Shown here one piece after another: positions 32,111-40,525 of a DNA stretch of 44,971 nt. Source of the DNA: Alphaproteobacteria bacterium. Lineage in GTDB: Bacteria; Pseudomonadota; Alphaproteobacteria; Micavibrionales; Micavibrionaceae. Position 1 is the first letter of the stretch; each line of letters starts with the position of its first letter. The stretch spans positions 1 through 44,971 of the forward strand of contig JAGRKE010000009.1 in NCBI GenBank assembly GCA_020442385.1, read 5' to 3'. A program made the position numbers and the translations under genes. The notes beneath the pieces were generated by a model. The model was not told where the DNA came from. It saw only the letters and a program-made list of their open reading frames with translations, and did no database searches.

Positions 32111-34957
32111 TTAGGCAGGTAGGCCTGTGACCGTTCCGGCGTCCACATCGACCAGCAATGTTACATTTCCGTCTGTATAGACATCATATACATTGTTGCT
32201 GGTGCTATCGCCCTGACGCGCATCGTCGACCACCAGATCATCGGCCACTTTTGTGAATGTATTGCCCAGATCATTAAAGTTCAGCGTGTCATTGCTATCC
32301 AGATTAAGAATCAGCGTATTTTTTCCATCCGTCATCGCAATCACGTCACTGTAATTCAGTGTCACCGTGTTTGCGGCGGTGTCGGTGCTGACATCAATGC
32401 GCTCAATATTGCGAATATAACTGTCATTGATTGCGGTGAAATCGATATCTGCACCGCCCTGCAGCGCGATCGTGTCGCCGCGCCCCATTTCGGTGTAGCC
32501 GTCTGTGGCGAACGGATTAAATTTGTTGAGCGCCGGATTGGTCAGTGCGCCCAGCACATCGCCAGCGCGGAAATCATTAAACCCGCCGTCAATATAGGCG
32601 CTGCCTAAGCCGCCGGTTTGCAGTTGTGAAACCGCATTTGCATCCAACATGAAATCATCGTCACCACCCATACCGAACAAGCTGTTATCGGCATTCTGAA
32701 TGGTCATGGTGTCATTCATGTCACCGCCGATAAAGACGTTGTCATTGTTGTTGGCATCTGCAGCAATCAAAACTGTGTTGAAACCTTCTCCGAGATGGAA
32801 GCTGTTACCGCTGCCCAGAATTAAATTAACGGTGTCGTTTCCGCCCTGAAGGAAGAATTCGTTGTTTGTGGCAATACTGCTTGAGCCGACCATCAGTGTG
32901 TTGACACTGTTGCTATCATCAACATAGGTCAAGTTGTTTACACCGTCATAAAAAGTCGTACCGGCCGCGATGTTGCCGTCTAGCTCTGAAATATCCAGAG
33001 AATATCCTTGTGAGACGGTCATGCTCGTCAGGTCTGTTGCTGTGATATCGAACGTTAGCGTGTGATCGCCGGTAAAGCTGTTGTTGAAGAAAAAGATCAT
33101 TTGCCCGGTTGTGGCATCAAATTCCCATCCATCTCCGCCGCCTTGCGTTAAATCCAGATACTGGTTGAACAAGGCATCATCAAAGCTGGTGATGCTTGTA
33201 GCGTCGATATAAATATTGCTAAAGCTGTAGCTCAGGCTATCGCCGTAATCTTCATCAAAGAAATCCTGATCGAAATGAGTTTGCCATACGCTCGCTTCCG
33301 CGGCTCCGAAATAGGTTGAAGGGATGTTGTCTACATATTGCGGCGCTTCATCCACGGCAATTATGTGCGGTTTGATCGCGGCATTAACGGTTTCACCATT
33401 GCCGCTCACGACCATCAGACCGACATTAAGCTGATCCGCCGCGTTCAAAACGCCCATCGCTTTGAGGTGGTCGTAATCGATAACCTCACCCGAGAGCAGT
33501 TTAATCTCAAATTCGCCCGGCGTGCCTGTCGCCACAATTTCTAAGAAATTCGCATGATGCGGGTCGGTGAATGTAATATTACCCGCAGTCGGGATGTCGC
33601 CATTCACGCCGTGAATTGTCCCTAGGGACGAGCCCATTGTTTCTTCAGTGACTGCAAATGCTGTAATGTTAATACCAAAAACGGGATCGTTTCCGCCCGC
33701 ATTCGGATCTATCGGCTGCTCTGGCGGTGGTGGTGCAGGTGGCGGATCGCCTGCTGGCGGCTGCGCACCCGCAGGCGGAGGAGCGGTCTGTGTGCCGGCT
33801 GGTGGTGGGGGCATTGCCCCTTCCGGGCCGCTATTGTTTTGTGTGCCGTCGCTAAAGCCATCGGGGCTGTCGCCGAACTCGTTCACATTGAAATTGGTTG
33901 TGGTGTCGCCGGACGGGGGCGGCACGTCACCTTCGGGCACATCGTCGCCGCCGTCTGCGTTTTGTGCACCGTCTGTTTCTGCATCAATTGTGCTGTCGAC
34001 ATCGCCGTCTTGGTCCTGGTCCACACTGCCTTCGGCATTTGTGTTGTGATCGGTCGATTCATCGGCCGCATCTTGAATAGAGGAAAACAGTGACGGAGAA
34101 ACATCGGACACGCTATCGAATTTTGCACCGATATCCTCGGCGCTATATTGGCCGAGATTCTCGATTGAACCGCCTGCCGCATCAAATTTTGCGGTTTCAA
34201 ATTGGCTGGCCAGTGTCATTTCATTGCCGTTGTAATCGCGCAGAACGATCGCGCCTTCAACCACGGTAATCTCGCCGCTATCAACATCCCCGGCGATAAT
34301 CGTTCCGCGAATACCGATCGATCCGACCGGCGTATTGATATGCACGTCATCGGGGTCTTCGCGCCCAATCAGGCCGGATGTGAAGACGAATACGCCTTTA
34401 AGAACAGAGAAATCTTGCGCGCCCGAATTGGTCGCGGGATCAAAAACAAATTCATCAATCGCCAATCTTGCATCTTCTGATACGGCGAAATTGGTTTCAT
34501 CAATAAACATGATATTGACCGCGCCGTCCGCGCCGGTTTCAATGACATCGCCTTGGAAGACAGGCGTGCCGATATGCACGCTCTCGCTGGTGCCATCGGT
34601 TCGGATAATTGTGGCATCACCCATAATTTCCTGAACTGCGCCCACGGGGCTGACATCATTCATAACGCTGCCTTGGGCGTATTCGCCGTTGCTTTGCGCA
34701 AAGGAATGCACCAAATCAGGGGTGAGAATCGTGCCGTCAGGTGCAATCAACGTCGGTGCGCTTTCGCTTGCGAAATAGCCTTCAATTGTCAGGGATCCGT
34801 GCGGGCCTTCTAAAACGAGGTCTACGCCATCGCGTACCAGATCGGCGTCGCGCACATAAGAATTATCCGGCAGATTAATCATTTGATCTGCTGCATCAAT
34901 TTTTAATGAATGGCTGGCTGTGTTTGCTAACAGAGTGTCAGAGCCCTTATACGCCAT
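32111..34957 (-). CDS. Large FecR-domain/RTX-like adhesin
   Basis: A 948-residue acidic protein with no Sec signal peptide. Residues about 105-250 form a FecR-type domain (Ile-Asn-Thr-Pro-Val-Gly-Ser-Ile-Gly-Ile-Arg-Gly-Thr). An Asp/Gly-rich linker and a Pro/Ala/Gly-rich linker (about 385-430) follow. Next come a cadherin-like repeat with a Phe-Ala-Val-x-Glu segment and a second Ig/cadherin-like domain. Calcium-binding-like Gly-Gly-Asn-Asp-Thr and Gly-Met-Gly-Gly-Asp-Asp-Asp segments occur towards the C terminus. This is the architecture of type I-secreted surface adhesins. No ABC exporter, membrane fusion protein or TolC gene is in the window. Confidence 0.75.
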   Translation of the reverse strand: MAYKGSDTLLANTASHSLKIDAADQMINLPDNSYVRDADLVRDGVDLVLEGPHGSLTIEGYFASESAPTLIAPDGTILTPDLVHSFAQSNGEYAQGSVMNDVSPVGAVQEIMGDATIIRTDGTSESVHIGTPVFQGDVIETGADGAVNIMFIDETNFAVSEDARLAIDEFVFDPATNSGAQDFSVLKGVFVFTSGLIGREDPDDVHINTPVGSIGIRGTIIAGDVDSGEITVVEGAIVLRDYNGNEMTLASQFETAKFDAAGGSIENLGQYSAEDIGAKFDSVSDVSPSLFSSIQDAADESTDHNTNAEGSVDQDQDGDVDSTIDAETDGAQNADGGDDVPEGDVPPPSGDTTTNFNVNEFGDSPDGFSDGTQNNSGPEGAMPPPPAGTQTAPPPAGAQPPAGDPPPAPPPPEQPIDPNAGGNDPVFGINITAFAVTEETMGSSLGTIHGVNGDIPTAGNITFTDPHHANFLEIVATGTPGEFEIKLLSGEVIDYDHLKAMGVLNAADQLNVGLMVVSGNGETVNAAIKPHIIAVDEAPQYVDNIPSTYFGAAEASVWQTHFDQDFFDEDYGDSLSYSFSNIYIDATSITSFDDALFNQYLDLTQGGGDGWEFDATTGQMIFFFNNSFTGDHTLTFDITATDLTSMTVSQGYSLDISELDGNIAAGTTFYDGVNNLTYVDDSNSVNTLMVGSSSIATNNEFFLQGGNDTVNLILGSGNSFHLGEGFNTVLIAADANNNDNVFIGGDMNDTMTIQNADNSLFGMGGDDDFMLDANAVSQLQTGGLGSAYIDGGFNDFRAGDVLGALTNPALNKFNPFATDGYTEMGRGDTIALQGGADIDFTAINDSYIRNIERIDVSTDTAANTVTLNYSDVIAMTDGKNTLILNLDSNDTLNFNDLGNTFTKVADDLVVDDARQGDSTSNNVYDVYTDGNVTLLVDVDAGTVTGLPA

Positions 34958-34976
34958 ATCCCGTCCCCCAAATTGT

Positions 34977-34990
34977 CAGTTTTAAAACTG
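34977..34990. promoter_or_regulatory. Palindrome ahead of the adhesin gene
   Basis: CAGTTTTAAAACTG is a perfect 14-base palindrome 20 bases upstream of the adhesin start codon. It is a candidate operator or 5' UTR hairpin. The rest of 34958-35105 has no gene. Confidence 0.35.
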
Positions 34991-35105
34991 TTTTATTCAT
35001 TAACCCTAGTGACCGCTTTTCGCAGTTCACCTCTAATTTTACCGTTAAAAGGCTTAAAATGAGGTAATAATTAGATAAAACTTTATCTATATTGGGGGGA
35101 GGGGG

Positions 35106-35495
35106 TTATGTCTCAACGAAGACGAGATCCATGAATTCCTGCGTTTCGCGCTTGAGCAGAATATCGTTGGTTTTGCGCTGGCGCTCGATCAGCATGCGGA
35201 TAATTTCTTGAATCATCGGATCGCAGGCCTGTTTTTTACTCTCAAAATCGGCTGTGGTAATGACCAAAAGCTCGATATCGCCCTTGGCGGCGATATTTGC
35301 GCCATACGCATCCCCGCCAAACAGGGCGCTTTCACCGAAAATCGCGCCAATCTCAAGATTGGCCAGAGTCACGGTCTTGCTGTCTTTCTCCAGATAAACA
35401 TGCACCGCGCCGCTCAGGATCATGTAGGCATGTGTGGCCTCATCCCCTTGGGTGATGATCATCTCGCCGTCTTTGAAGGTTTTTGTCGCGCTCAT
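35106..35495 (-). CDS. Solitary cyclic-nucleotide-binding-like domain protein
   Basis: A 129-residue protein with a Crp-type effector domain (about residues 5-100) and a C-terminal helix but no DNA-binding HTH. The beta-roll and Phe-Gly-Glu-Ser-Ala-Leu segment are present. The Arg that normally binds the cyclic phosphate in the phosphate-binding cassette is replaced: the pattern reads Gly-Gly-Asp-Ala-Tyr-Gly-Ala. It may bind another ligand or act as a partner subunit. Confidence 0.7.
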   Translation of the reverse strand: MSATKTFKDGEMIITQGDEATHAYMILSGAVHVYLEKDSKTVTLANLEIGAIFGESALFGGDAYGANIAAKGDIELLVITTADFESKKQACDPMIQEIIRMLIERQRKTNDILLKRETQEFMDLVFVET

Positions 35496-35562
35496 GAAAC
35501 AGATGTATAATTGTTGAGCGTTAAAGACAAGCCCGGCGGGGCAGAATTCCTTGACATATATA

Positions 35563-35577
35563 TTTACATAATGTAAA
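35563..35577. promoter_or_regulatory. Perfect inverted repeat in the 35496-35597 divergent region
   Basis: TTTACAT-A-ATGTAAA is a 15-base perfect inverted repeat placed just after a consensus TTGACA (35551-35556) for the plus-strand gene. The -10 itself is not obvious. It is likely an operator controlling the gene at 35598 and perhaps the divergent domain protein. Confidence 0.4.
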
Positions 35578-35597
35578 AAATAGCAAGGGAGAATGTT

Positions 35598-35924
35598 ATG
35601 AGCATCTTACAGCCAAATAGCTTCGAAGCGTTTAAAGTTGCTGACAAATACGTCGTTCAGGTCGAGAACTCTTCGTCCTTGCCGTTGAATATTGCAAAGA
35701 TTGTCAATGCGTTGAGTGAATTTGGCCATCTTCTGGGAGACAATTTGAACATTTCAATTCGCTCCAATGGCACGATTGATATTAGGGACTCAATGGGTAA
35801 AACCTTATCAGAGCACAATAGCGGGGGCATGGCTGCGCTGATTTATGATCTTGATTTCCTGAAGTTCGATATTCAAAAGCAAATGCTCAGCGCTGCGCAT
35901 CGCGCGCCGGGCCCGGGTTTTTAG
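35598..35924 (+). CDS. Hypothetical protein (108 residues)
   Basis: A soluble 108-residue protein with no family recognised. A mixed alpha/beta N-terminal part contains a Gly-Asp-Asn-Leu-Asn-Ile-Ser-Ile-Arg-Ser-Asn-Gly strand pair; the C terminus is helical and ends Gly-Pro-Gly-Phe. A GGGAG ribosome-binding site precedes the ATG. It is followed 12 bases later by another small gene on the same strand, so they form a two-gene unit behind the TTGACA and inverted-repeat element. Confidence 0.6.
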   Translation: MSILQPNSFEAFKVADKYVVQVENSSSLPLNIAKIVNALSEFGHLLGDNLNISIRSNGTIDIRDSMGKTLSEHNSGGMAALIYDLDFLKFDIQKQMLSAAHRAPGPGF

Positions 35925-35936
35925 GGGCACTGTAAG

Positions 35937-36179
35937 ATGGATATTGAGAGCTTCAGACTGAATTTGCAGAAATATCTGGATGCGCAAAACTTACCCGTCA
36001 TGGTGAGTGTTGGTTTTGATGACCCTGAAGATCCGGGCAAAGTGTGCATATCTATAACAAAGCAGTTCAACGATCTTCCGGCCTACAGGGAAAAACGCGA
36101 GGCCCGCATTGATAAAGCCATTGACGCAGTGTGCGAGAGTCGTGGTGTATTCAATTTCACTTACGATTTCGTACAGTAA
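35937..36179 (+). CDS. Hypothetical protein (80 residues)
   Basis: An 80-residue soluble protein, second gene of the small unit. An N-terminal helix is followed by a strand pair with Phe-Asp-Asp-Pro-Glu-Asp-Pro-Gly, then a helix rich in Lys/Arg/Glu and a C-terminal strand. No family recognised; it may work with the product of the gene upstream. Downstream is the tRNA-Phe gene on the opposite strand and a weak GC-rich hairpin at 36220-36233. Confidence 0.6.
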   Translation: MDIESFRLNLQKYLDAQNLPVMVSVGFDDPEDPGKVCISITKQFNDLPAYREKREARIDKAIDAVCESRGVFNFTYDFVQ

Positions 36180-36192
36180 TTTCAGAGAAAAA

Positions 36193-36209
36193 TGGTGGCC
36201 AGGGGCAGA
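36193..36209 (-). repeat. Partial duplicate of the tRNA-Phe 3' end
   Basis: Seventeen bases are identical to the tRNA-Phe 3' end at 36282-36298: the CCA, discriminator base, acceptor 3' strand and start of the T stem, read on the minus strand. An AGAAAAA flank is also shared. This looks like an attachment-site scar of an integrated element, or a small tandem duplication, 89 bases downstream of the functional gene. Confidence 0.7.
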
Positions 36210-36281
36210 CCATAGCGAAGCGCGGCCACGCGCGTGCGTTTTATAAACACAGCCTTTGAGACGTTTGATTTTTAGAAAAAG

Positions 36282-36356
36282 TGGTGGCCAGGGGCAGAAT
36301 TGAACTGCCGACACGACGATTTTCAGTCGTCTGCTCTACCACTGAGCTACCCGGCC
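36282..36356 (-). tRNA. tRNA-Phe (GAA)
   Basis: A complete 75-base cloverleaf on the minus strand. The acceptor GGCCGGG pairs with CCTGGCC (one G-T pair), the anticodon stem is GACGA/TCGTC with loop CTGAAAA, and the T stem is GGCAG/CTGCC with TTCAATT. The CCA is encoded. Anticodon GAA. Confidence 0.95.
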
Positions 36357-36432
36357 TAACCGCATACGTGGTACAAATAACTATGGGTGTATAAAAGAAT
36401 CCTGCCGGACTGTCCAGAGGTAAAGACAAAAA

Positions 36433-37659
36433 TTAATCCAGATCGCCCTCAAAGCGGTCTTGCAGCGGTGGTGTGCGGCGCTTGCGCGTGAGCTCATACA
36501 GGCCCAGAGCCGTTTTTCCATGAATCTGCACCGTGCAGGGGTCTTTCTGAATCTCCGCCTCTAAAACTTCCAGCAGTTTGTCCTCATCCTTTTTGTTGTT
36601 GGTTTTAAGGAAGTCTACGACAATAATCCCACCCGTATTGCGCAGGCGCATCTGGCGGCACACTTCCTTCGCGGCATCGATATTCACCGCTAGATGAGAC
36701 CGTTTGTCACCGCCCTTATTCACATCCACCGCCGTCAGGGCAGCGGTTTCCTGCAATATAATATTGCCGCCATTGGGCAAAATCGCATAGGGGTGAAACA
36801 AATCCTCAATCTGGCCGATAATATCGCGGTAATGATAAAGCGCCAGGTCCTGCGTTGCGCCGTCAATCTCGACAGGCTCGATTTTTGTGACCAGATCAGG
36901 CGCAAAGACAGAGCACCATTCCTCCACTAGATTTAGATGGTCCATCACCACCACCTCGATGCGGTCGATCGTGTAAAACGCATTGTCGCTTAAAATTCTT
37001 TGCACCGCATCCGGGCCGAGCATGATTAGGGCGGCCTCTTGTCCCTCCAGATACTGCTGCATCTGGCTCCAGGCTTCGCGCAGAATTTTACCCTCGCGCA
37101 TTAAAACGTCGGTTTGCATGTCGGCAGCGGCCGCGCGCAGGATACAGCCCTGAATATCGCCCAGCTCATCAAGCATGCTTTGCATGTTTTTGCGCAAATT
37201 TTTATCGCGTACGCGCACCGAGATACGGTTCTCCGCCATCATCGGGCAGAAAATCAGATAGCGGCCGGGCAGGGTGATATCCATGCTCACCTGCGGCAGT
37301 TTACTTTCTTGCGTCATATAGTCATAGGAATCGGCGGACATGAAGGCCATTTTCGCCTGCACGCAAATCATATCGCCGGGCTGCAAAACTTTGCCGATCG
37401 CCTTTTCGCCGCCTTTTTTAAAGCTGCCGTTCTTTTGTTTGATGCGCACATCTTTGTTGTAGAGAATACCGGTATTTTCGCCGTCCAGATCGACGAAAAC
37501 CGCGTCGAGCGCGGCATCGATGGTTTTGACCTTCGCCCAGTAAATCGAGCCCCAACGCACCTCTTCATAGGCAGGGTCGACCTCAAGTCCGCTCAGGCGG
37601 CCATCTTGCAGACCAGCGGCCCATAAACTTCCGTCATATTCCTCGATGAGAATGTCCAA
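36433..37659 (-). CDS. rng: Ribonuclease E/G family endoribonuclease
   Basis: A 408-residue RNase G-type enzyme for rRNA maturation and RNA turnover, shorter than E. coli RNase G. An S1-like N-terminal region (about 35-120) is followed by the DNase I-like catalytic domain. Two metal-binding Asp positions are seen, in Leu-Thr-Ala-Val-Asp-Val-Asn-Lys-Gly and Ile-Val-Val-Asp-Phe-Leu. There is no long acidic or basic scaffold tail. The start is TTG at 37659 with AAAGGGG about 10 bases upstream. It is co-oriented with maf and infA, as in other alphaproteobacteria. Confidence 0.88.
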   Translation of the reverse strand: MDILIEEYDGSLWAAGLQDGRLSGLEVDPAYEEVRWGSIYWAKVKTIDAALDAVFVDLDGENTGILYNKDVRIKQKNGSFKKGGEKAIGKVLQPGDMICVQAKMAFMSADSYDYMTQESKLPQVSMDITLPGRYLIFCPMMAENRISVRVRDKNLRKNMQSMLDELGDIQGCILRAAAADMQTDVLMREGKILREAWSQMQQYLEGQEAALIMLGPDAVQRILSDNAFYTIDRIEVVVMDHLNLVEEWCSVFAPDLVTKIEPVEIDGATQDLALYHYRDIIGQIEDLFHPYAILPNGGNIILQETAALTAVDVNKGGDKRSHLAVNIDAAKEVCRQMRLRNTGGIIVVDFLKTNNKKDEDKLLEVLEAEIQKDPCTVQIHGKTALGLYELTRKRRTPPLQDRFEGDLD

Positions 37660-37677
37660 TGCGATGCGCCCCTTTAT

Positions 37678-38256
37678 TTAAGAGCGGAAGAACCCGTGTC
37701 CTTCCAATATTTGCATTGTATCATAAAGAGATAGCCCAACGACATTCGAATGTGAGCCGCGCAAAAATTTTATAAACGCGGCTGCATATCCCTGAATCGC
37801 ATAGCCACCAGCCACGCCGTTCCATTGCCCCGTTTTCAGGTAGGTTTCAATGTCGAGAGGCGTTAGGCGTTTGAATTGCACCACCGTATCGACGCAGCGC
37901 GAAACGATTGCGCCCTGTGGTGTAATTAGGGCAATACCGCCATGCACATGGTGACGGCGACCGGAGAGCAGTTCCAGACACGTGCGCGCCTCTTGCTCGT
38001 TCTCGGTTTTAGGCAGGATGCGCCGCCCGCAGGCGACAACCGTATCAGCGGCCAGAACAAATGCGCCTTTATGCTGCGCAGCAATCGCTTGTGCTTTTTC
38101 ACGCGCCAGACGCTCAGCTAGCGCACGCGGCAGCTCGCCTTTGTGCTCGCGCTCATCAATATCGGCTGGAATAATCTCAGCGGGCGTTATGCCGATCTGC
38201 GAGAGCAGATCCACACGTCGCGGCGATGCCGATGCTAAAATAAGCTTATTTTTCAC
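37678..38256 (-). CDS. maf: Maf-family nucleotide pyrophosphatase
   Basis: A 192-residue Maf/HAM1-like housecleaning pyrophosphatase acting on non-canonical or methylated NTPs. It has the N-terminal Ser-Ala-Ser-Pro-Arg-Arg motif, the Ile-Asp-Glu-Arg-Glu acidic motif, Ala-Ala-Asp-Thr-Val-Val, and Gly-Tyr-Ala-Ile-Gln-Gly near the C terminus. It starts at GTG and overlaps the end of infA by 11 bases, so the two are coupled. Whether it prefers dTTP/UTP or m7GTP cannot be read with confidence. Confidence 0.88.
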   Translation of the reverse strand: MKNKLILASASPRRVDLLSQIGITPAEIIPADIDEREHKGELPRALAERLAREKAQAIAAQHKGAFVLAADTVVACGRRILPKTENEQEARTCLELLSGRRHHVHGGIALITPQGAIVSRCVDTVVQFKRLTPLDIETYLKTGQWNGVAGGYAIQGYAAAFIKFLRGSHSNVVGLSLYDTMQILEGHGFFRS

Positions 38257-38464
38257 GGTAGATAATGCGGCCCTTTGTCAGGTCATATGGGGTCATTTCA
38301 ACAACGACCGTATCGCCCTGCAATACGCGGATGCGGTTTTTGCGCATCTTTCCGGCGGTGTGCGCCAGAATTTGGTGATCATTCTCAAGTGTCACCCGGA
38401 ACATTGCGTTCGGGAGAACTTCGGTAACCACACCTTTAAATTCAATTAGATCTTCTTTTGCCAT
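38246..38464 (-). CDS. infA: Translation initiation factor IF-1
   Basis: A 72-residue OB-fold protein, the standard IF-1 length, from the ATG at 38464; a further in-frame start at 38491 adds nine residues that do not belong. Motifs: [18 protein letters not shown], and the ending Gly-Arg-Ile-Ile-Tyr-Arg. It binds the ribosomal A site during initiation. It is first gene of the infA-maf-rng unit. Confidence 0.95.
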   Translation of the reverse strand: MAKEDLIEFKGVVTEVLPNAMFRVTLENDHQILAHTAGKMRKNRIRVLQGDTVVVEMTPYDLTKGRIIYREK

Positions 38465-38501
38465 CTGTGACTTGCAGTCTTTTTGGTTCAAACAAGCCGT
38501 T

Positions 38502-38530
38502 CTTATACATCTGCAAATGAAGAATGTCTA
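38502..38530 (-). promoter_or_regulatory. Promoter of infA-maf-rng
   Basis: On the minus strand TAGACA (38530-38525), 17 bases and TATAAG (38507-38502) form a good sigma-70 promoter, about 38 bases upstream of the infA start. Confidence 0.55.
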
Positions 38531-38534
38531 GGGA

Positions 38535-38792
38535 TTAGTGGAATGCATTAAGGTCTGGTTTGTATGCTGAGTCCACTGCTGTTAGACAGGTCCAGTATTG
38601 GTTTTCGGTCAGCGTATCGTCTTTGCACAGACTTTCTAGCTGCGCTTTTACTGTCTGCTTTTGTTGATCCGCGATAGGTTTGAACACTTTCATGAGGCCC
38701 ATCCATGCGGGTATGCTCGCGCGCTTTGCTTCAGAGAACGCGTCTTTTAAGCGCTCTCCCAGATTGATTTCTTTTGACACCAGAGTTTCCAC
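38535..38792 (-). CDS. Hypothetical protein (85 residues)
   Basis: An 85-residue soluble, mostly helical protein with two cysteines near residues 55 and 68 and no recognised family. It starts at GTG, about 10 bases after an AAAGGT ribosome-binding site. A strong promoter lies upstream, with an operator-like repeat shared with the divergent TrpR-like gene. Confidence 0.55.
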   Translation of the reverse strand: METLVSKEINLGERLKDAFSEAKRASIPAWMGLMKVFKPIADQQKQTVKAQLESLCKDDTLTENQYWTCLTAVDSAYKPDLNAFH

Positions 38793-38820
38793 CGTTTTTT
38801 ACCTTTTTATTGAAAATGTG

Positions 38821-38854
38821 TTAGCATGCTAATACAATAATTGTGTATTGTCAA
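38821..38854 (-). promoter_or_regulatory. Promoter with nested inverted repeats between the 38792 gene and the TrpR-like gene
   Basis: On the minus strand TTGACA (38854-38849), 17 bases and TAGCAT (38831-38826) form a strong promoter. The spacer holds AATACA-N7-TGTATT and the -10 sits in the perfect palindrome TTAGCATGCTAA (38821-38832). Both look like operators. The divergent TrpR-like protein is a natural candidate to bind here, but that is inference. Confidence 0.55.
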
Positions 38855-38902
38855 ATACTATCTTTATGGACAGCGGCGTTTTTTTCGCTACTATTGATTC
38901 TC

Positions 38903-39187
38903 ATGAGTTCCAAACCCCCTATCGATCTTTATGAAGCCTTGGCCAGCCTGCAAACCCGCGAGCAGATTGAGCGTTTTATGCTGGATTTAGCCACGCCGGG
39001 CGAACGCACGGCCTTTGAAGAGCGCTGGGATATCGCGTGGCTGCTGGAGGCGGGGGAGCTGTCCTATCGCGACATCGCTGCACAAACCGGGGCCAGCACC
39101 ACAACGGTCAGCCGTGTGAACCGCTTTCTCAAGCAAGAGAAAAACGGCGGCTACCGCCTGATTTTTGATCGTTTCCTGAAAAAATAA
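38903..39187 (+). CDS. TrpR-like (YerC/YecD family) regulator
   Basis: 94 residues from the ATG at 38903; a GTG at 38843 would add an unlikely hydrophobic stretch. It has the TrpR/YerC helical fold with an HTH in the segment Tyr-Arg-Asp-Ile-Ala-Ala-Gln-Thr-Gly-Ala-Ser-Thr-Thr-Thr-Val-Ser-Arg-Val. YerC-family members resemble the tryptophan repressor, but their ligand is often unknown. It converges with murA with only three bases between, and diverges from a small gene with operator-like repeats. Confidence 0.8.
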   Translation: MSSKPPIDLYEALASLQTREQIERFMLDLATPGERTAFEERWDIAWLLEAGELSYRDIAAQTGASTTTVSRVNRFLKQEKNGGYRLIFDRFLKK

Positions 39188-39190
39188 AAC

Positions 39191-40453
39191 CTATTTCAGA
39201 CGCTCGATATTTGCGCCGCAGGCTGAAAGCTTGCGAACCAAGCGCTCGTAGCCGCGCTCCAGATGGTAAACGCGGTTAACCATGGTTTCCCCTTCGGCGA
39301 CGAGGCCCGCCAGCACCAGCGCGACAGAGGCGCGCAAATCTGTGGCCATCACTTCAGCGCCTTTAAGGCCGCCTACACCGCGCACAATCGCGGAATTTCC
39401 CTGAACGGAGATATCTGCGCCCATACGAACCAGTTCCGGCACATGCATGAAACGGTTTTCGAAAATGGTTTCGGTGACCATGCCAGCGCCTTCTGCTACG
39501 GTCAGCATCGCCATAAATTGCGCCTGCATATCCGTGGGAAAGCCCGGATAAGGTTCGGTCATAATATCAACACCCTGCAGGCGCTCACCCTCGCGGCTGA
39601 CTACGATATCCGTGCCTTGTTCTTCAACCTCAATGCCGGCTTGCGACAGGTGGCCCAGCACCGCGCTTAAATGATCAATGCGCGTGTTTTTGAGTGTGAC
39701 CGTGCCCCCGGTCATACCTGCGGCAATAGTATAAGTGCCGGTTTCAATGCGGTCGGGCAGAATTTCATGTTCTGCACCGTTTAAAGATTTTACGCCCTCA
39801 ATCGTAATTTTTTCCGTGCCGAGACCGCTGATTTTTGCGCCCATCTTGATCAGGCATTCGCCCAGATCGACAATCTCCGGCTCTTTGGCGGCGTTGGCCA
39901 GAACTGTCGTGCCGTTTGCCAGCGTTGCGGCCATCATCGCGTTCTCGGTCGCGCCGACGGAGACTTTGGGGAAGAGAATTTTACCGCCCTGCAAGCCACC
40001 GGCGGGCGCTTTGGCATCAATATAGCCTTGCTCCAGCTTGATATCCGCGCCCAGCTCCTCCAGTGCGTTTAGATGCATATCCACCGGGCGTGTGCCAATC
40101 GCGCAGCCGCCGGGCAGGGAGACTTTCGCCTCGCCAAAGCGCGCCAGCAACGGGCCGAGCACCAGAATGGATGTACGCATCTTGCGCACCAGCTCATAAG
40201 GCGCGGTGCGGGTGTGAATATTCGCCGCGCTCACGCTCATGCGGTTTTCCTCGCGCGTGACCACGCACCCTAAATGCTCCAGCAATTCGGTTTGTGAGGA
40301 GATATCGCGCAGCTCGTTCGGGCTGTTGGTGAAATTCAGCGTGCCGTCGGTCAGCAGAGCCGCGCTCATCAGCTTCAGCGCCGCGTTCTTTGCGCCGCTG
40401 ATCGGGATTTCACCGTTCAATTGATTACCGCCGATAATGCGAATTCTGTCCAT
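39191..40453 (-). CDS. murA: UDP-N-acetylglucosamine 1-carboxyvinyltransferase MurA
   Basis: 420 residues from the ATG at 40453, which has AAAAGG upstream; a TTG six bases earlier is less likely. It catalyses the first committed step of peptidoglycan synthesis by adding enolpyruvate to UDP-GlcNAc. It has the N-terminal Gly-Ala-Lys-Asn-Ala-Ala-Leu-Lys motif and the active-site Cys117 in Leu-Pro-Gly-Gly-Cys-Ala-Ile-Gly, the fosfomycin-target form. The C-terminal Arg-Gly-Tyr-Glu-Arg segment is present. Confidence 0.95.
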   Translation of the reverse strand: MDRIRIIGGNQLNGEIPISGAKNAALKLMSAALLTDGTLNFTNSPNELRDISSQTELLEHLGCVVTREENRMSVSAANIHTRTAPYELVRKMRTSILVLGPLLARFGEAKVSLPGGCAIGTRPVDMHLNALEELGADIKLEQGYIDAKAPAGGLQGGKILFPKVSVGATENAMMAATLANGTTVLANAAKEPEIVDLGECLIKMGAKISGLGTEKITIEGVKSLNGAEHEILPDRIETGTYTIAAGMTGGTVTLKNTRIDHLSAVLGHLSQAGIEVEEQGTDIVVSREGERLQGVDIMTEPYPGFPTDMQAQFMAMLTVAEGAGMVTETIFENRFMHVPELVRMGADISVQGNSAIVRGVGGLKGAEVMATDLRASVALVLAGLVAEGETMVNRVYHLERGYERLVRKLSACGANIERLK

Positions 40454-40525
40454 GGACAAGGCCTTTTAGAGGTTTAAATGCATCAAGGATGCTGTGATAC
40501 GTGGATTTTACCGCCTTGGCAAGGT

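Noticed and set aside
35041..35071. TTAA-like pair near 35044 as a CtrA box
   Set aside because: The two TTAA elements are separated by five bases, not seven, and no -10 follows at the right distance.
36241..36429. 62-residue minus-strand ORF
   Set aside because: It overlaps the tRNA-Phe gene completely.
36357..36432. yacG expected next to rng in many alphaproteobacteria
   Set aside because: The gap between rng and tRNA-Phe is too short and has no zinc-finger-like frame.
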